Source of the DNA: Talinum fruticosum
Taxonomy: Eukaryota; Streptophyta; Magnoliopsida; Caryophyllales; Talinaceae
Direction: 5' to 3'
Assembly (NCBI GenBank): GCA_021018815.1
Contig: JAITYX010000042.1
Span: forward strand, 4,888,001-4,952,000
Length of the DNA: 64,000 nt
Both the position numbers and the translations under genes were made by a program. The stretch's first letter is position 1. Every line of letters starts with the position of its first letter. The notes under the pieces were generated by a model. It searched no databases, had not been told where the DNA came from, and saw only the letters and a list, made by a program, of their open reading frames with translations. Below are positions 44,562 through 57,457 of this stretch, in pieces.

Positions 44562-45906
44562 ATAATTGGTTAGCACTTGCCTTGTGCTCATTTTTATTAT
44601 CAAAACTGTAGCGTTGCTTGATGGAGCTCTGCCCTTTGTTGAGGTACTGCAGATGAAAGTTGTTCCCTATTTTCCCACATCTTCAATCAAATGTTCTCGG
44701 GTTTATAGCAGCCGCCAGTGGGCCAGCCTGCTCAACTCAATTTGGCCGATTTAATGATCTGTAAGCAAGCTGGACCCATCCATGTTATCTGCTGATTTTG
44801 TTAAAGAAAATCTCAGATCTCTGATGATTATGCCAGGCACTCACAGTCATCCTGATGGTTCCATTCCAGTTATGGTCTACAGAGGGTACATGCCGCTGCA
44901 TGGCACGGTTTAGACTTGTTGAGAAACGATTTTTTCCTTTTCAAAGCACAAGCAATATATACTTTATTCGGGCAGATGCTGCAAATCTGATATAAAAGTT
45001 CTGTAGAACTGGTTTTGTCTGTAGATTATAAGGGGTAGAGTTTGTAATCTGTTTCTTAAAATTTAAGAATATGCTAGGTGCTGCAGGTATAGATTATATA
45101 TAGAATACCTTTCTGATGTTGATTCGTAACAAATGAATGGAACACAATGATGTTTGTTTCTTCTTGAAGTTTGCTGAATTGTTTTTCCTTGTTGCTTGTG
45201 TATTTTTGAAGGTTGGATTTTCCATCTCCCAACTCCAAAGAGAGCAAGGGAAAAAATTTTCTAGGAAAATATTTATTAAAAATGATTTATCACCTATTAA
45301 AACTTTACCCAATCAAAGACTACTGGCATCTAATAATTAACCCAAAAGACTTGAACCAAATTGACCCCACATCTTACCAACCCAAAAGACTCAAACCAAA
45401 TTGATACTAGACATGATCTGAATTGAACCCGGACCTGACATTTATTAAACGAAAAGACTTCACTAAATGAGAAGGCTCGCCCACATTGGAATATCGAAAC
45501 TTAACTTTGACATCAATCCTAACTGAACAGCCTACTAGGTCTGGAGAAAGATTAGTCCCACCTAATAACACAAACCAGAAGAACTTTCCAACTAGGGCAA
45601 ATCCAAACTGACCCCCAACCAAAAAGATTTGTAATCAGATTCCAGAAACTTTTCACTGTTCAAGAATATAAATCCTTGCTTATGCAAGAATATGCTATGC
45701 TGCAATATCAAGAAGCAAACACAGCAAGAGACACACTGTGTCTACAGTTCTACTAGTATCTCGAATCTTGACTTCAAAACTGCCCAGAAAACCCAAAAAC
45801 AAAACTCATTGAGAAAAACTCCAAATCTATTTCTGATACACAGAGACACAAGAATCCCAACAGATTACAACAGTGTGTGAACCCAAAATCTGAACCCAAA
45901 CCCAAT
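44562..45906. other. Intergenic DNA between convergent methyltransferase and translocator genes
   Basis: The left part is probably methyltransferase 3' untranslated sequence. Around 45,330-45,620 there are degenerate AACCCAAAAGACT and AAACCAAATTGA direct repeats. No gene is supported. Confidence 0.35.
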
Positions 45907-47130
45907 TCAGGTGCTCTTCCTCTCACCTTCAATCTTCTTCTTGGCCTTCTCGGCAGCTGTGGCCTGTGAGTATAAGAACGTACCGAAGATGGCGATGGCG
46001 GATCCGAGTGCATTGAGGGGCCTGACTGGGTTCCTGAACACCAGCACAGTTGCCACAATCACCACAACCCTCTTCATGGTGTTGCCCACAGAGAATGTGA
46101 GTGGGCTAATCTCATCCAATGCTTGGTAAGATGACTGATTATAGAGGTGATAAAACACCCCAGAAATCATAACCCACAAGTAAAACGTCATTGGGTTCCC
46201 AACTGCTTCAATTGCTTTGTGATACCCTTGAACCCATTGAGACCCTTCAACAAAAACAGCAACTGGGAAGAGGTAAATTAGTGAAATTATACTAATCCAC
46301 CCATACAAATTCAACCCATCTACTTCCTTGAAGCTCTGGAGGCTCTTTTTCGAGTAGATGTTTCGAAGGACGAACCCTACATTGCTGATCAGAGCACCCC
46401 ACAAGCCTTGCAGATTGAAGGAGACTTCGGTGACCGCGGCGAGGGAGCAACCGAGTACAATGGGGAGGATTGATAGCCAGACTGAAATTGGGTACGAGTC
46501 TCCTAAGATGGTGGAGAAGATGACAGAGAAAACAGGCTCAGAGGACTTGATGACATGGGTGAAGGACACAGCGACCTTAGAGAAGGAGACACAGGCTGAA
46601 ATGTGCCCTATTGTGTGGAAAAGGGCAGGACCCAGAAGGGCAATTATGAAGGGCTTTGAGATTTTAGGGCAGGGTTGGAGTTTGAAGGACCAGAGGAATA
46701 ACATCCAGAGTGACCCCACAAAGAGCTGGAATGAGGCTAAAAGCCAAGGGAAGGGGAAAATGTTCAAGGCTTTTTTGTTGTAGATGTTGAAGACTATGTT
46801 TTGGAAGTACCAGAGGCCAAACACTAGGGCTAGTTTTAGGGTTTTGGATCTGGGGTTGGTATTGGAGTTGTAATCGGAGCTTTCTTGGGCTTCAGAGGCG
46901 GCGGAGGAAGGCGGGGTGGGGAGATGGGATCTGGGTTTGGTGAAGGGCAGAGAGAGTAAACTGGGTTTGGCGAATGGGATCTGGGAATTGAGGGAGAATT
47001 CATGGTGGTGAGGAGGAGATGAAGAAGCTCTAAGAGAGAGGGGAGAAGAGAGAAGAGAAGGGTTTCTGAGGGGTTTGGATTTGAGATACGAGATGGTGGA
47101 GGAGGAGGGAAGAAGATTTAAAGCTATCAT
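45907..47130 (-). CDS. XPT: Xylulose-5-phosphate/phosphate translocator, plastid
   Basis: This inner-envelope antiporter exchanges xylulose-5-phosphate (and triose phosphates) for phosphate, linking plastid and cytosolic pentose-phosphate metabolism. It is a single uninterrupted exon of 407 residues from MIALNLLPSS. An in-frame ATG ten codons upstream (47160) is possible, but the family starts at the MI(A/S)LNL position. About 100 residues of S-, P- and L-rich transit peptide precede a triose-phosphate-transporter domain of several membrane helices starting at about LKLALVFGLWYFQNI. GPALFHTIGHISACVSFSK, AVSFTHVIKSSEPVFSVIFS and SVGNTMKRVVVI carry the conserved lysines and arginine for phosphate binding. 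HVIKSSEPVF, SLQSFKEVDGLNLYG and YQALDEISPLTF fit XPT better than GPT or PPT, and the lack of introns agrees with Arabidopsis XPT (AT5G17630). No indels are seen. Confidence 0.95.
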   Translation of the reverse strand: MIALNLLPSSSTISYLKSKPLRNPSLLSSPLSLRASSSPPHHHEFSLNSQIPFAKPSLLSLPFTKPRSHLPTPPSSAASEAQESSDYNSNTNPRSKTLKLALVFGLWYFQNIVFNIYNKKALNIFPFPWLLASFQLFVGSLWMLFLWSFKLQPCPKISKPFIIALLGPALFHTIGHISACVSFSKVAVSFTHVIKSSEPVFSVIFSTILGDSYPISVWLSILPIVLGCSLAAVTEVSFNLQGLWGALISNVGFVLRNIYSKKSLQSFKEVDGLNLYGWISIISLIYLFPVAVFVEGSQWVQGYHKAIEAVGNPMTFYLWVMISGVFYHLYNQSSYQALDEISPLTFSVGNTMKRVVVIVATVLVFRNPVRPLNALGSAIAIFGTFLYSQATAAEKAKKKIEGERKST

Positions 47131-49172
47131 TTTTGTGGCAGAGGTGGGCAGTGGGTACACACAGCTCTGAAGTTAGAGAGAGAGAGAGAGAGACAGAGAG
47201 AGAAGATAGCTGTGCAAAGTGGCTGGTGGGGAGAAGAAAGGGGGAGAGAAAGAGAGAGAGAGAAATGTGTAGGCGGAGGGGAAGGTGGGTAGACTCAACC
47301 TGAATGAGGTAAGTGATTGGTCACGTGCGGGGGAGTGCGGCCGCTTAATCTCAGGGTTAAGGGTTTTGATTTGAAGTGTAGGTTTTGTTCAGTTTTTTAG
47401 TTTTGTGAGTTGGACCCTCTGCGAGTTTAATTAGTCATAATCTTAATTATATGATTAGTGGTCCAAATCCAGCCCACACCAGAGCAAACTATAGTCATCT
47501 TACTATCTTGGACATATTTTATCTGTATACCCTCATCGTCATTCACTTATTTTACCTATTATATAACCGCATTAAATGACACTTTAATGGATATAATATA
47601 AGAGTGTTAGAAAAATACATATATATGCTCAAATTCAACGCAATCGAAACGGAATATAACAGGTATATAGTGGTCCTTCATCTTTTCAATCCGTGTTGCT
47701 AATTTATTTTCATATTTTAGTTTGATAAATGATATCTTTTATGTTAGATTCTCTTTTTTTCATAAGTTTTGAGGTTGGGGTTTGTAATTTGTAAGTAATA
47801 AATTTCTTAGAGCAAGCAACTTAGATTTTGTTTTCTATATATGAATATGGCTGTTGGTTTTTGAGTTAGTCCGATATCACGGGCTACATGATTAGTACTA
47901 TAATCACACGTAAAAGTTAAATGATCAGCTTAGCAGTTAAACCGCCGAGTAGGCAAAAAGAGGGAACCAAGTTTTTCTTGTATTCATAGATTTCCAAATG
48001 GTTCTTATTTTTATCTCATTCAAGGAAGAAACAAGACCAATAAAAATTAGGGTTTTTCCGTTAAATGTGTGCAGTTTCTTTGATGAGCTCCAATTTCTCA
48101 TTTTTGACAGCACCCCCACCTCCCCAGCAAAAAAAACAAAGGTGATAATAGATTACGTAATGTCTTATTGAATGTAATGTACATATAAATTTAATGTAAA
48201 TATGTAATGTAAAACAATCAATCTTATAATTTAACTACAAATTATATTCGAAAATCATATTCTTACTAACAAAAAGTATATTAAAAGTATACCAATTCAT
48301 TATGATAGGTCAATTTCAATTTTTGAGATATTCACCAAAAATAACTATAATTATATAACTATGATTATTGTTTATTGGATAAAAAAATTATGATTATTAT
48401 TTAATTCATGTTACGCTCACATTGATATCTAAAAATTCATCTCAAACTAGTTTTAAGCCCACTTTAATTGAATTGTACAGTGATATATCTGAAAAGTTTA
48501 TAGACAGACGATATACTTTTTGGACTTCTTTTGATTAGCTCATTAATTCCTATGTATGGATATAACTCTAAAAACTTTTTGATTTTTTAAAGGAATATAA
48601 CTAATAAAACTTGTTTACATTAGCCTCGTAATGTGGGGCCTTCTCTTGAAGTCGATGAGTTATACTATAAACTCGAGTCTACATATTCAATCTAATAATT
48701 ATCCCAATTGCCTAACAATCAGACATCATAAGACAAATTACATCAACATAAAGCTGAATGGATCTCACAAAACCAAGTCTGAAGCCCCAGTAGCAACTGC
48801 CGTTAATTCTGCTTATTTTCTACGTTAGTTACTTTAATTACATCAACATGAAGACAATACATGAGCAGCAAAATATTTTCGAGAGTTCAACTAACTAAGA
48901 TTAAGATTAAGATTAAGATTATATGATTACACAGATCAGGTGGTACCAAACGATCTCCAAGTCTGGGATACAATCCCTGCTATGGTTATACGAAGAAAGA
49001 TCCTACATATATGACAGAATATTCTACCTATGCACTCTAATATTAAGTGGCATATGCAATCTCATTTCGTGTATCCGACTTCCAGCAAGTCGGAGGGAAG
49101 GCTCAAAGAAGGACTTGCATTGACAAATTATCTACCAAACTGCAAAAGACGTCGAGGAGAGCATCACCTCGC
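47131..49172. other. Translocator upstream region and LHP1 3' flank
   Basis: The translocator's leader side holds GA-rich runs on the plus strand (about 47,176-47,265), which are CT-rich on the gene's strand. Beyond about 47,400 the DNA is AT-rich and unrecognised. A small GATTAA hexamer run (about 48,897-48,920) is present. The last few hundred bases probably include LHP1 3' untranslated sequence. Confidence 0.35.
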
Positions 49173-52100
49173 TCAGGGGTTGTAGCGAAGATGTTGTTCG
49201 TAGAAGTTGATCAGCTGCAATCACAAGAGGGGTAGGAAAAGAACGTTTGTCAGGTCATAGTAAGAAGAATGCCAAGACAACCACCAAAGGGTGCCGATTC
49301 TATTTACGTAGGGTCCAGGGACATCTAGATTTACACTTTGAGAAGCAAAGGGATGTTTCTGAGCGACCAAAAACTTTTTTTGACAATGTAGTTGCACCAT
49401 TTTCAGTAAGATAAAAATTTACTTAGCGTTAAGGTATTCTAGCAAGAGTTCATTACCAGTTGAGGGTTGTTGGCTTTGAGGAACTTGTTATCGACCATAA
49501 CTTCCATTCCATCAGACCTACAAAACACGGGGACAATCACATTAGTGGTAATCTGGTAGTCAAACATGTAAAATATTTACAAGCTTTCAAGTCTAAAAGT
49601 AGAACCAGTATGGACCAGTGAAGCCTTTTCATTTTAGTCAGTCAATAGGGAAACATACACCCAACAATACAGAGAGCTTAAGCTACAAATATGTATCAAA
49701 GTTGACTGTAAGAGGCTGTGACAAGGCTAAATCTATCAGTTGCGGCATAAATAATCACCCAACAAAACCCAACCTCGGCAGTAATACCTCATGAAATGAA
49801 GTCAGATGATTGGAAAAATGCACTAAGAGACAATGACATGTATTAAAGGGTGAGGGTTCCACGGTGGAGGGCAGAGAGATTAAAGCATCATAGATACAAG
49901 ATCATACATAATATCACTTTTTCCATTTGATATCAATAGTTACCCACTATTTTAAGGAACCTAATCAGAAGAAAATCCTGAAAAAATATAGCCAGCCCAA
50001 CCGGGGAGGGGGACAACTAAATACATTGCCCATAAGATTTTGATCATAGAAAACATTAACAATTGTTCCCTGGCTTATGTTTGAGTGATGAGTTCTATTT
50101 CAATTTTTTCCAGCTAGTTAACTAGACAAATTTTTGGCACCATCAAATTGATAAGGCAAGCAGTTCCTTAATAGCTAACAGAGTACAAGCGCCTCGTAAG
50201 CCTCATACCTAAGTCAATATTCTTAACAATTATGAGCACAGTGTTCACCTATGCATAAATTGAGCCCAATCTCCAATCATGCTCCAAGGTAACAAAAATT
50301 CACATATGCCCAATCCTAACCACAACACCCTTAGCTATTTAGGTTATGAATAACTAGTTTCAAATGGACAGGTAATCATCAGCCACCTGCTGCTCCATTG
50401 TCAGGTGCTAGCACTATTTTGGAAACTTAGCTTTCAATTCCTTAGGTTTCCCTCCAATGGTTGCTAATTCTATCAAATTCAGCTTGTCAAGGAGGCTCCA
50501 CAAGAAAAATTAAATAAAAGGCCACCAGAGCTGTTCCTTATATTATACCATCTTCTTGATTGGTTGGCTTGAGAAAACAGCCTTCGACGATGTGGAAACA
50601 ACTCTAGAGCACATCAAAATATAGACTAACCAAAACTTCTTTTTCTTTATTACACAATCAACAAACATATTGTTCCTGACTGGGACTTCATCTTTCTTCA
50701 CAGGCCAAAACAAAAAATTGACAACTCTGGGATAGCACAATTAGGGGAAATAGAAAAGGTGCCTAGATGTCATTGCCTGTGCAGTTGAAAGAAGAAGAGA
50801 AAAGCACCTACTTGAAGGCAACTGAAAGATATAAATGATTGTAAGCAAAGATACTGCATGACCCTGAAACAGAAAGGCTTCCAGAAGCTTGAGACCAAAA
50901 GTGAAGGCATGCAGCACACAAAAGTCCGAATTCATGATGCAATAAATTCATCCTCACAGACTCTTCATAGGATAGAATGAACTGGTTGCTACTTTCTACG
51001 AGTGACTACCACCAAAATCTTTCAAAAAATTGCAATGCCTCCAGGGATGTCAAGATTAGGAAAGGGAGAACATCATACAAGATCTCCTTGTCACTTACTA
51101 ATATTAGTTTCCGTATGGTAACTTTGGGCAGTCTATATTATTTGTGATTGAAATCAATTTCATTTCACTTGTCTGCAAAGACCTTTGTTTTAATGGATTG
51201 CCTGAAATGGTAGCTTTTACAAAAATTTTGATACACAGGAAACATCATTTCAAATTAATACCTTAGCAACACAATGTAACATTTGGAATCACGAACTTGT
51301 AAAAGTAGTCAGTCCTCTCTATGGGTCTTGCCCCTGAAAAAATGCATAAGCTTCTTACCCATCCGGTCCATTATGTAAGGTAACACCCCCCAATGAAGGA
51401 TTCTTTGAAGAGCTTTCAGAATTATGTAACAAACAATCATGAAGGAGTTGGATCCCTTAAGATCAAGATTAGCTTTTCCAACATTACAATAAGAAAAATT
51501 GGTTCTAAAGCGAATTTGAGGATTTTTCTCCACCTGTAGGGAATGCACCATAACCCACGCTGAAGTCTTTTATAAGCCTTTTACTTAAAACAGGGAAACC
51601 TCCACCATATAGATAGCAGAATAGAGGTGGGGAGAAACTCCATATGAATTTCTGCTAAAACAAAATTGTTGATAAAATGACAGTTAATTGAAAGGTGTTG
51701 GTGCGGCATACCTCATTGCCACAAAGGTCACTGAGACATCCTGGACATTGTTTGTCACTGATGCTGAATAGCTTATAGGCTTGATGAGTCTGGTGATAAC
51801 AGCAGAACCCTTGGAGCCATCAAGTTTCTTCTTGCGGTGACCATCAGTAGTTCCTAACATTGGTTGTTCAACTCTATTACATGACCTAACACGTGGTAAT
51901 GTGTTTCCAGTGTATTCATTGAACAATGGTACATCCTGTGTAAACCTGCGTACAGAACCCGATTTCCTTCGTTTGGCTCCTCTTTGCTGATTACCCTGTC
52001 CTTCTTCTGTACTGTTGGCCTTCGACTGATAATTTGCAAGGCTGACTCCTTCCACAGGTACATGTTGAAACTCCATATCCAAATCCCCTTCAGACTGGGG

Positions 52101-53461
52101 GCCATGTTTTTGCTATCAAGATGTGGCAATGCAGTCTCAGACCCATTACAATCTGGTTTTTTGGCTGCTCTAGATCTTCTCATGCTCTCATCATGTTGTA
52201 CAATAACTTCAACCATGCCGTCGTGAAGATTGGCATACTTATCGAAAGCAAGAAGGTTGTGTGGTTCGCTTCCAAGAGTTAACTTATGGGGTGTTGCCTT
52301 AGTCTTGGACACACCATAAGAATACTGCATTTTCTTCTTCGGATGAGTGAACTTGCGTTTGCGCTTTCGAGAATTCTTTTGCCCTGAACGCAACCTTGAG
52401 CCAAAATGTTAAAAATATAAATAACTCATTAGTGGAAAAGATCTGAAATCTTAAAGTGGCCAAGAGAATAAACATAAACTAGCTAGAATAAACATAAACT
52501 AGCTAAGGGGATAAAGGAACAAAAACCTTTCTTCATAAGCCTCAACGACGTCAGGACATGTTTGAAGATGTTCTACAGGTTCCCAGGTGTTCGCACTCTC
52601 TGGCCAACCACGCCTAAATCAAGCAAAAAGTCAATTCTTTATCACTAAACGTTACTAAGCTAATGCTATGTCTTTCATCTCAATAAATTAGTTGTCCTTT
52701 TTTAGCAGGCCATCACTTGTTCCACGGTATGAATCAAAAGCCAAAGTACCCAGCTTTAAGCATTCGTGTAGTGACTCTAGCATATAAGTATGTATGTCGA
52801 GAAGTAGCAACTCCAGCATATATGTTGAGAAGTATACTGAATTACTAAAAGGAGGAATTCACAGTTGATACGCACCATTTGATCAAATATTGAGGCTCCC
52901 CTTTGATCAATCCACCAACGAACAGCAAAAATTCCAGCCAAACATTGACCATTAACCAAAAACCAAATTAGACATAGAATTCACAAAACCCTAACAGTAG
53001 CAATAAAATTCCCCAACTCATAAGCAACAAAATCACGAAAATGAGGCGAATTTACAAACACTTACCTTGCAAATCCTCTTTTTACGAATAGCTTCAACCT
53101 CATAAAACCCCTCAGCCAATTTCTGACGCTTCTCAGCAGAAGCCGACGCTTCAGCCACCGTCTCCTCTACTTCTCTCTCCTCATCCTCATATCCTTCCTC
53201 CTCGTCTCCCTCTCCATACTCCTCGTCCTCCTCTTCTCCGTCTTCTTCTTCGACTTCCTCCCCCTCCTCACCTCCGCCATCAACCACGGCCGCATTTTCT
53301 CTATCCTCCACGCCGCCGTCCGGGTAGTGATACTCGTCGGCAGTGGACACCGACGGCGGCGGGTCCTCCTGAAACGCGTCGTCTTGAGAAGGACGATACT
53401 CCGACATGGACTGCGAGCTTGATTCAGACTGAGTCCCTCCACTGCTCTTCAGCTTCTTCAT
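49173..53461 (-). CDS. LHP1: Chromodomain protein LIKE HETEROCHROMATIN PROTEIN 1
   Basis: LHP1 (TFL2) reads H3K27me3 and works with Polycomb complexes to keep flowering and other genes silent. Six exons, 53461-53066, 52900-52876, 52613-52527, 52394-51712, 49517-49457 and 49214-49173, give about 431 residues, close to Arabidopsis LHP1. Residues about 60-100 are almost entirely acidic ([20 protein letters not shown]). The chromodomain starts at [12 protein letters not shown] (118) and continues through [17 protein letters not shown] across three exons, keeping the aromatic cage. A basic RKRKRKF stretch follows. The chromoshadow domain runs from [11 protein letters not shown] to [13 protein letters not shown] at the end. 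Two one-base deletions are visible: the G run at exon 2's start (plus 52898-52901) and an A run in exon 4 (plus T run 52107-52111). Exon lengths are right if each is restored. Confidence 0.94.
52462..52506 (+). repeat. Tandem 21-bp duplication in LHP1 intron 3
   Basis: GAATAAACATAAACTAGCTA occurs twice in direct tandem near the exon 3 donor side of the intron. Confidence 0.7.
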
Positions 53462-53720
53462 TCGCTCTCTCCCTCTCTCTCTCTCTCCCTCCCTCTGTCT
53501 GGGTTTCCCTCCCTGGAATTTGATATTTTCAGGTTTGGTGTTTTGAGTGTCCAGAAAAATGGAGGGTTTCTTGAATTCTTTCTATTTTCATCCTTCTACT
53601 TTCTTTTATTCAGACATTTGACGCCCCCGCCTTCTATTCTATCCATCCCGCGCCCTTGGATTTGGTGGGAGAAACTTTATCCAAATCTAGGGTTCTGATT
53701 TAATGACATATATTTTTAAA

Positions 53721-53724
<4 letters not shown>

Positions 53725-53771
<47 letters not shown>
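53725..53771. repeat. (AT)n microsatellite, about 46 bp
   Basis: Pure AT dinucleotide run about 260 bases upstream of the LHP1 start codon. It may lie in the promoter. Confidence 0.93.
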
Positions 53772-53773
<2 letters not shown>

Positions 53774-54155
53774 GAATGTTTGACTCGATATAAGAATGTT
53801 ATATAAATAAAAATTATATTGTTAGATATACACAGAGATAACTTAAAATTATATATTAAGAATTAAGAATCTTTGAATATGTTTTTATTTACAAGTGAAG
53901 CAAGAGCGAAGAAGAAAGATAATAAAGCAAGAATGAAGGAAAGGGGCAATAATAATATGATTGATTGTGGCTCTATATCACAAAAGGATGCCGATACATA
54001 CATAGGTCGTGATGAGTAACGCAGTAGGACTTCAAGTCATTGGAGACTGGCGAGCCCCGGTAATCGAGAAAATCAACTATAATATCAGAAGTAGTATACA
54101 AAATTGTTTTTTATCGTACAACTAAATTTGTAACTCTTTTCCCCCAAATGATGGT
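53772..54155. other. LHP1 upstream intergenic DNA
   Basis: AT-rich, with no gene or recognised element. Confidence 0.3.
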
Positions 54156-54632
54156 GCTTAGGGTGTGTAAAATCGATTAATTGTATTTTCGGTTAATTGA
54201 TTTTTAGTTAACTGAATTTTCGGATAGTTAAAAATACGATCCGTAATCGATCCGATAAATTCGGTTAATTGAAAAAATCATATTGACAAAATTACGATTC
54301 AGTAATCGAACCGATTTTTCGGTTCGATTTAGTGGTTAACCTTTATTTAAAACATAACTTATGAAATAAAACGGAAGTAAAATACAACAAAATACAAGTT
54401 TCTATCTATACAACAAAAGAGAAGCTTTTGGTTAGAAAAACATAATTTTTTCAATCCCATAAAACAACTTTTAGATTATATACCTATGATTTAAAAAAAT
54501 CAGTTCGGTTAACCGAATTTTTTCAAATTCCGATCCGTAACCGATTCGTGAACCGAAAAATAAATTCGTTTCGGTTAACCGATTTTTGGATCGTTTTTTG
54601 GTTTTTTAGCTTCGGTTTTTTCGCACACCCTG
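54156..54632. mobile_element. Non-autonomous DNA transposon with AGGGTGTG ends
   Basis: The segment starts AGGGTGTGTAAAATCG and ends TTTTCGCACACCCT, an inverted terminal repeat. The interior is a field of CGGTTAATTG, TTCGGTTAACCGA and GATCCGTAATCGATCC words in both orientations. The flanks GATGGTGCTT and GGTAGTGCTT agree at eight of ten positions, a possible decayed target-site duplication. No coding capacity. Confidence 0.6.
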
Positions 54633-57457
54633 GTAGTGCTTGTTTCTTAAAATAGTAGCAAACTGTTTATTAATAGGCATTTGTTGCTCATTTTATTTTT
54701 ATTTCATGGATGGTACTCTCTTCTTAAAACTTTATATGATTTTAAGTTATACAGGTCGGGCATTCACTCACTTTTTATTATAAGAAGTGTTGAAAATATT
54801 TTGGGTTGTTTCTATTGGGTCGAAAGAGGTCGTAGATGGTTTCATTATAATAATATGTTACGTCACTCTTATGTGCATGAACATCTTAGTTAAAACATTT
54901 ATAGGAATAAGTGTTAGCTTCATTAACTTTTTTAATATTTTATTTTATTTTTTTGAATTCCTTAAATTTGTGAGCAAATGGACCCAATAATTTGAAATTG
55001 TTATAAACTTGTAATTTTGAAGTTCAGATTTTGTACAAATGCAGACACAAAGAGTAAATAATGTTGATGATTGTTTGTTTTCCTAGAATGGGTATAGTAG
55101 GGTTCGCTTGTATTTTGGGTTTGACGTAGATTCTGTGTTTGATTGATTTGGTTAATGTTATCCTACCTACAGTTTAAGATTTTTAAGCTAAAGCAATTCT
55201 CTTATGCACTCTTATTTTAACTATTTTCTAACAGAAATTTAATTTATTTATTTATTGTCCAGATTAATCTACAAGAAGAATCAAATCTGAAATCTAATGT
55301 AATCGAACAGTAGATAATAATACTTCTCTATATTATTTATATTTTCATATTTCTCTAATCTCGTATTGTGTCAAACTTTACAATAAATATGGAACAGAGG
55401 AAGTCCAGTGTTTTTTTTTTTTTTGAAGAAAAGGAGTGCTAGTAGTAGTAGTACTGCGTAATAATTAAGGAACATGACTTCTATCAAAATAAATAAATAA
55501 GTAAATAATTAAGGACATGACGTTGAAAGGTTAATGGCAGAATGTATGTGGTGAATTCAAAAGCTAGTGATGGCCTTTGAGTACTAGCAGCAGTATTTCC
55601 TGCCATTTTATTATGACTCATTCATGACCCCCATTCCCCTCCCCCTTCTCTCAAAAAAAAAAAAAAAAGAAAAGAAACGTACAAAAATTGTTGAAGAGGG
55701 TTTGATCAAGCTGACATTTTTGCGATTTTATCAAGATAATCTTGACAAAATTTAAATTCAAATCTTTAATACTACTTCTCACGAATCTTATCACATATTA
55801 CTACTGTAACAATCAACCAACTAATTTAATGTGTACCACACTAAAATATGATTCGATCATATCTAAATCTCGTGCATATTAGTGTCTCGCTGTCTAAATT
55901 AACAATACCTACAAACCATACATGCCTTCCATCACATCACATTTTGGAACCAAGCATGGTTTTGCTTATGGCATTATAAGCAATAAATTCTACTATATAC
56001 AAAACGATCAAAATGTAAAATAAAATGACGACAAATTGAGAAAGAAGGATGATAGGATTGAAGCTATGAGTTCTCCTCAGTAAATTTTTCTACATAAAGT
56101 GAACCTTTGAAGTTTCTCATTTGTAAACTCCTGTAAAGAACCAAGCAGAGTTGCATGTGTTCTGATTCTCCTCTAAATTTTGCAGCTTCTTAAATGCAAA
56201 GTTACTCATTTGCCTTAATTGATTCCCTGCATACGCCAAACAACTAATCAATCCCTTGTAATGTCTTCATTCTTCCATCTCCTGTCCAAATTTCCATTTG
56301 ATACTTGTTACCTCCAAATTCAGTGTCCTGGGACAGAGTGATCCAAAATTTAAATAGCAAATTCGTGCTATAAATTCGTTCATGTCCCACCAGAGCAATT
56401 CAAGAAGCACACAAGGATTAGTGCATACTGCCTGCTTTTCCCTCAGATTACAGGACGCGTGCATACTTCATGTATGGCCTAATAAGCAAATCCTCTGCAG
56501 TTATCTGACCCGGTGTCTACAATTACATCCTGGGTAAAAGTGTGGATACCAATTAGTCGAAGGCATAGAACAGGACCGAAAAGGCAACTGCTTCAAATGA
56601 ATGCACTAATCTAATCCAGCCTACCAAGGGTAAGAAGCGTACTGAAGGTTTCAGGTTTTGACTATTTCCATTTTTTTTTTTTTGGTTCTAGCCACCTGGG
56701 TTCCTCTTTGTTCATCTAGTGAAGAGTTGAAAAGGTTGTTCTGTTTCACAATTTTCACTTTGCTATAGCAAAATGCCCCACAGAAGAACCTTCTTGTAGT
56801 TGCTGTATACCACCCCCGGGCTTCCCTAACAACTGGTGCACTATGCGCAACTCTGGAGCATGTATCTGGCATTATGGATTTAGATGTTGGACCCAGGGTT
56901 ACTCTCCAATATTCCTCACTCTTACCTTAAACCTTAAAAACATAGGTAAGAGGGTACTTACTTGTAGTAACTCCTTGTTACTCCTTTCATCTATGAGAGG
57001 CCTTGAAGGTCATCTTTTAATCTCTCCGTTGAGAGCCCCACTGTAAAGCCAACTTCCTCATTATATGTTTGTCTTCCACTTTCAATATGCAGACTGTTTG
57101 CTGGATTCTTTCGGTATATAAGTTGGCTCAACCCTGTCAACCATGTGGAACGGAGCCAGCAATTAGGACACCAATGCAATGCAAATTATCTGATGTAAAA
57201 ATGGCTACCATCTGACATGCAACAAAAATAAGTCATGCATTTCATAATAAAAATAAAAAATAAAAGCACCTGAACCTGTCTAAGGCTACCAATGCAAAAC
57301 CATGATGCTAGCAACTTGAAACTGAATGTATCCCATCAAAGACAGCTCAACTCTTGCTGCAAAGGTCAGCATTAGTTAGTAAATCTTGGCTTCACATTCC
57401 ACATTTCTAGTTAAAGGTGCACCAAAAAATGGACCATAGCTGCCCGTTCCACCATTC
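54633..57457. other. Intergenic DNA 3' of the PPR gene
   Basis: No gene is supported. It is AT-rich to about 56,000, with A/T runs near 55,410 and 55,655. From about 56,050 to 57,450 base composition is more even, and this may include the long 3' untranslated region of the PPR transcript or a decayed gene. Several 60-75-codon frames there show no recognisable domain. Confidence 0.35.

Noticed and set aside
46358..46783. 141-codon plus-strand frame
   Set aside because: Antisense shadow of the XPT coding sequence.
45907..47130. Calling the translocator GPT (glucose-6-phosphate) or PPT
   Set aside because: The HVIKSSEPVF and SLQSFKEVDGLNLYG signatures and the single-exon structure fit XPT better.
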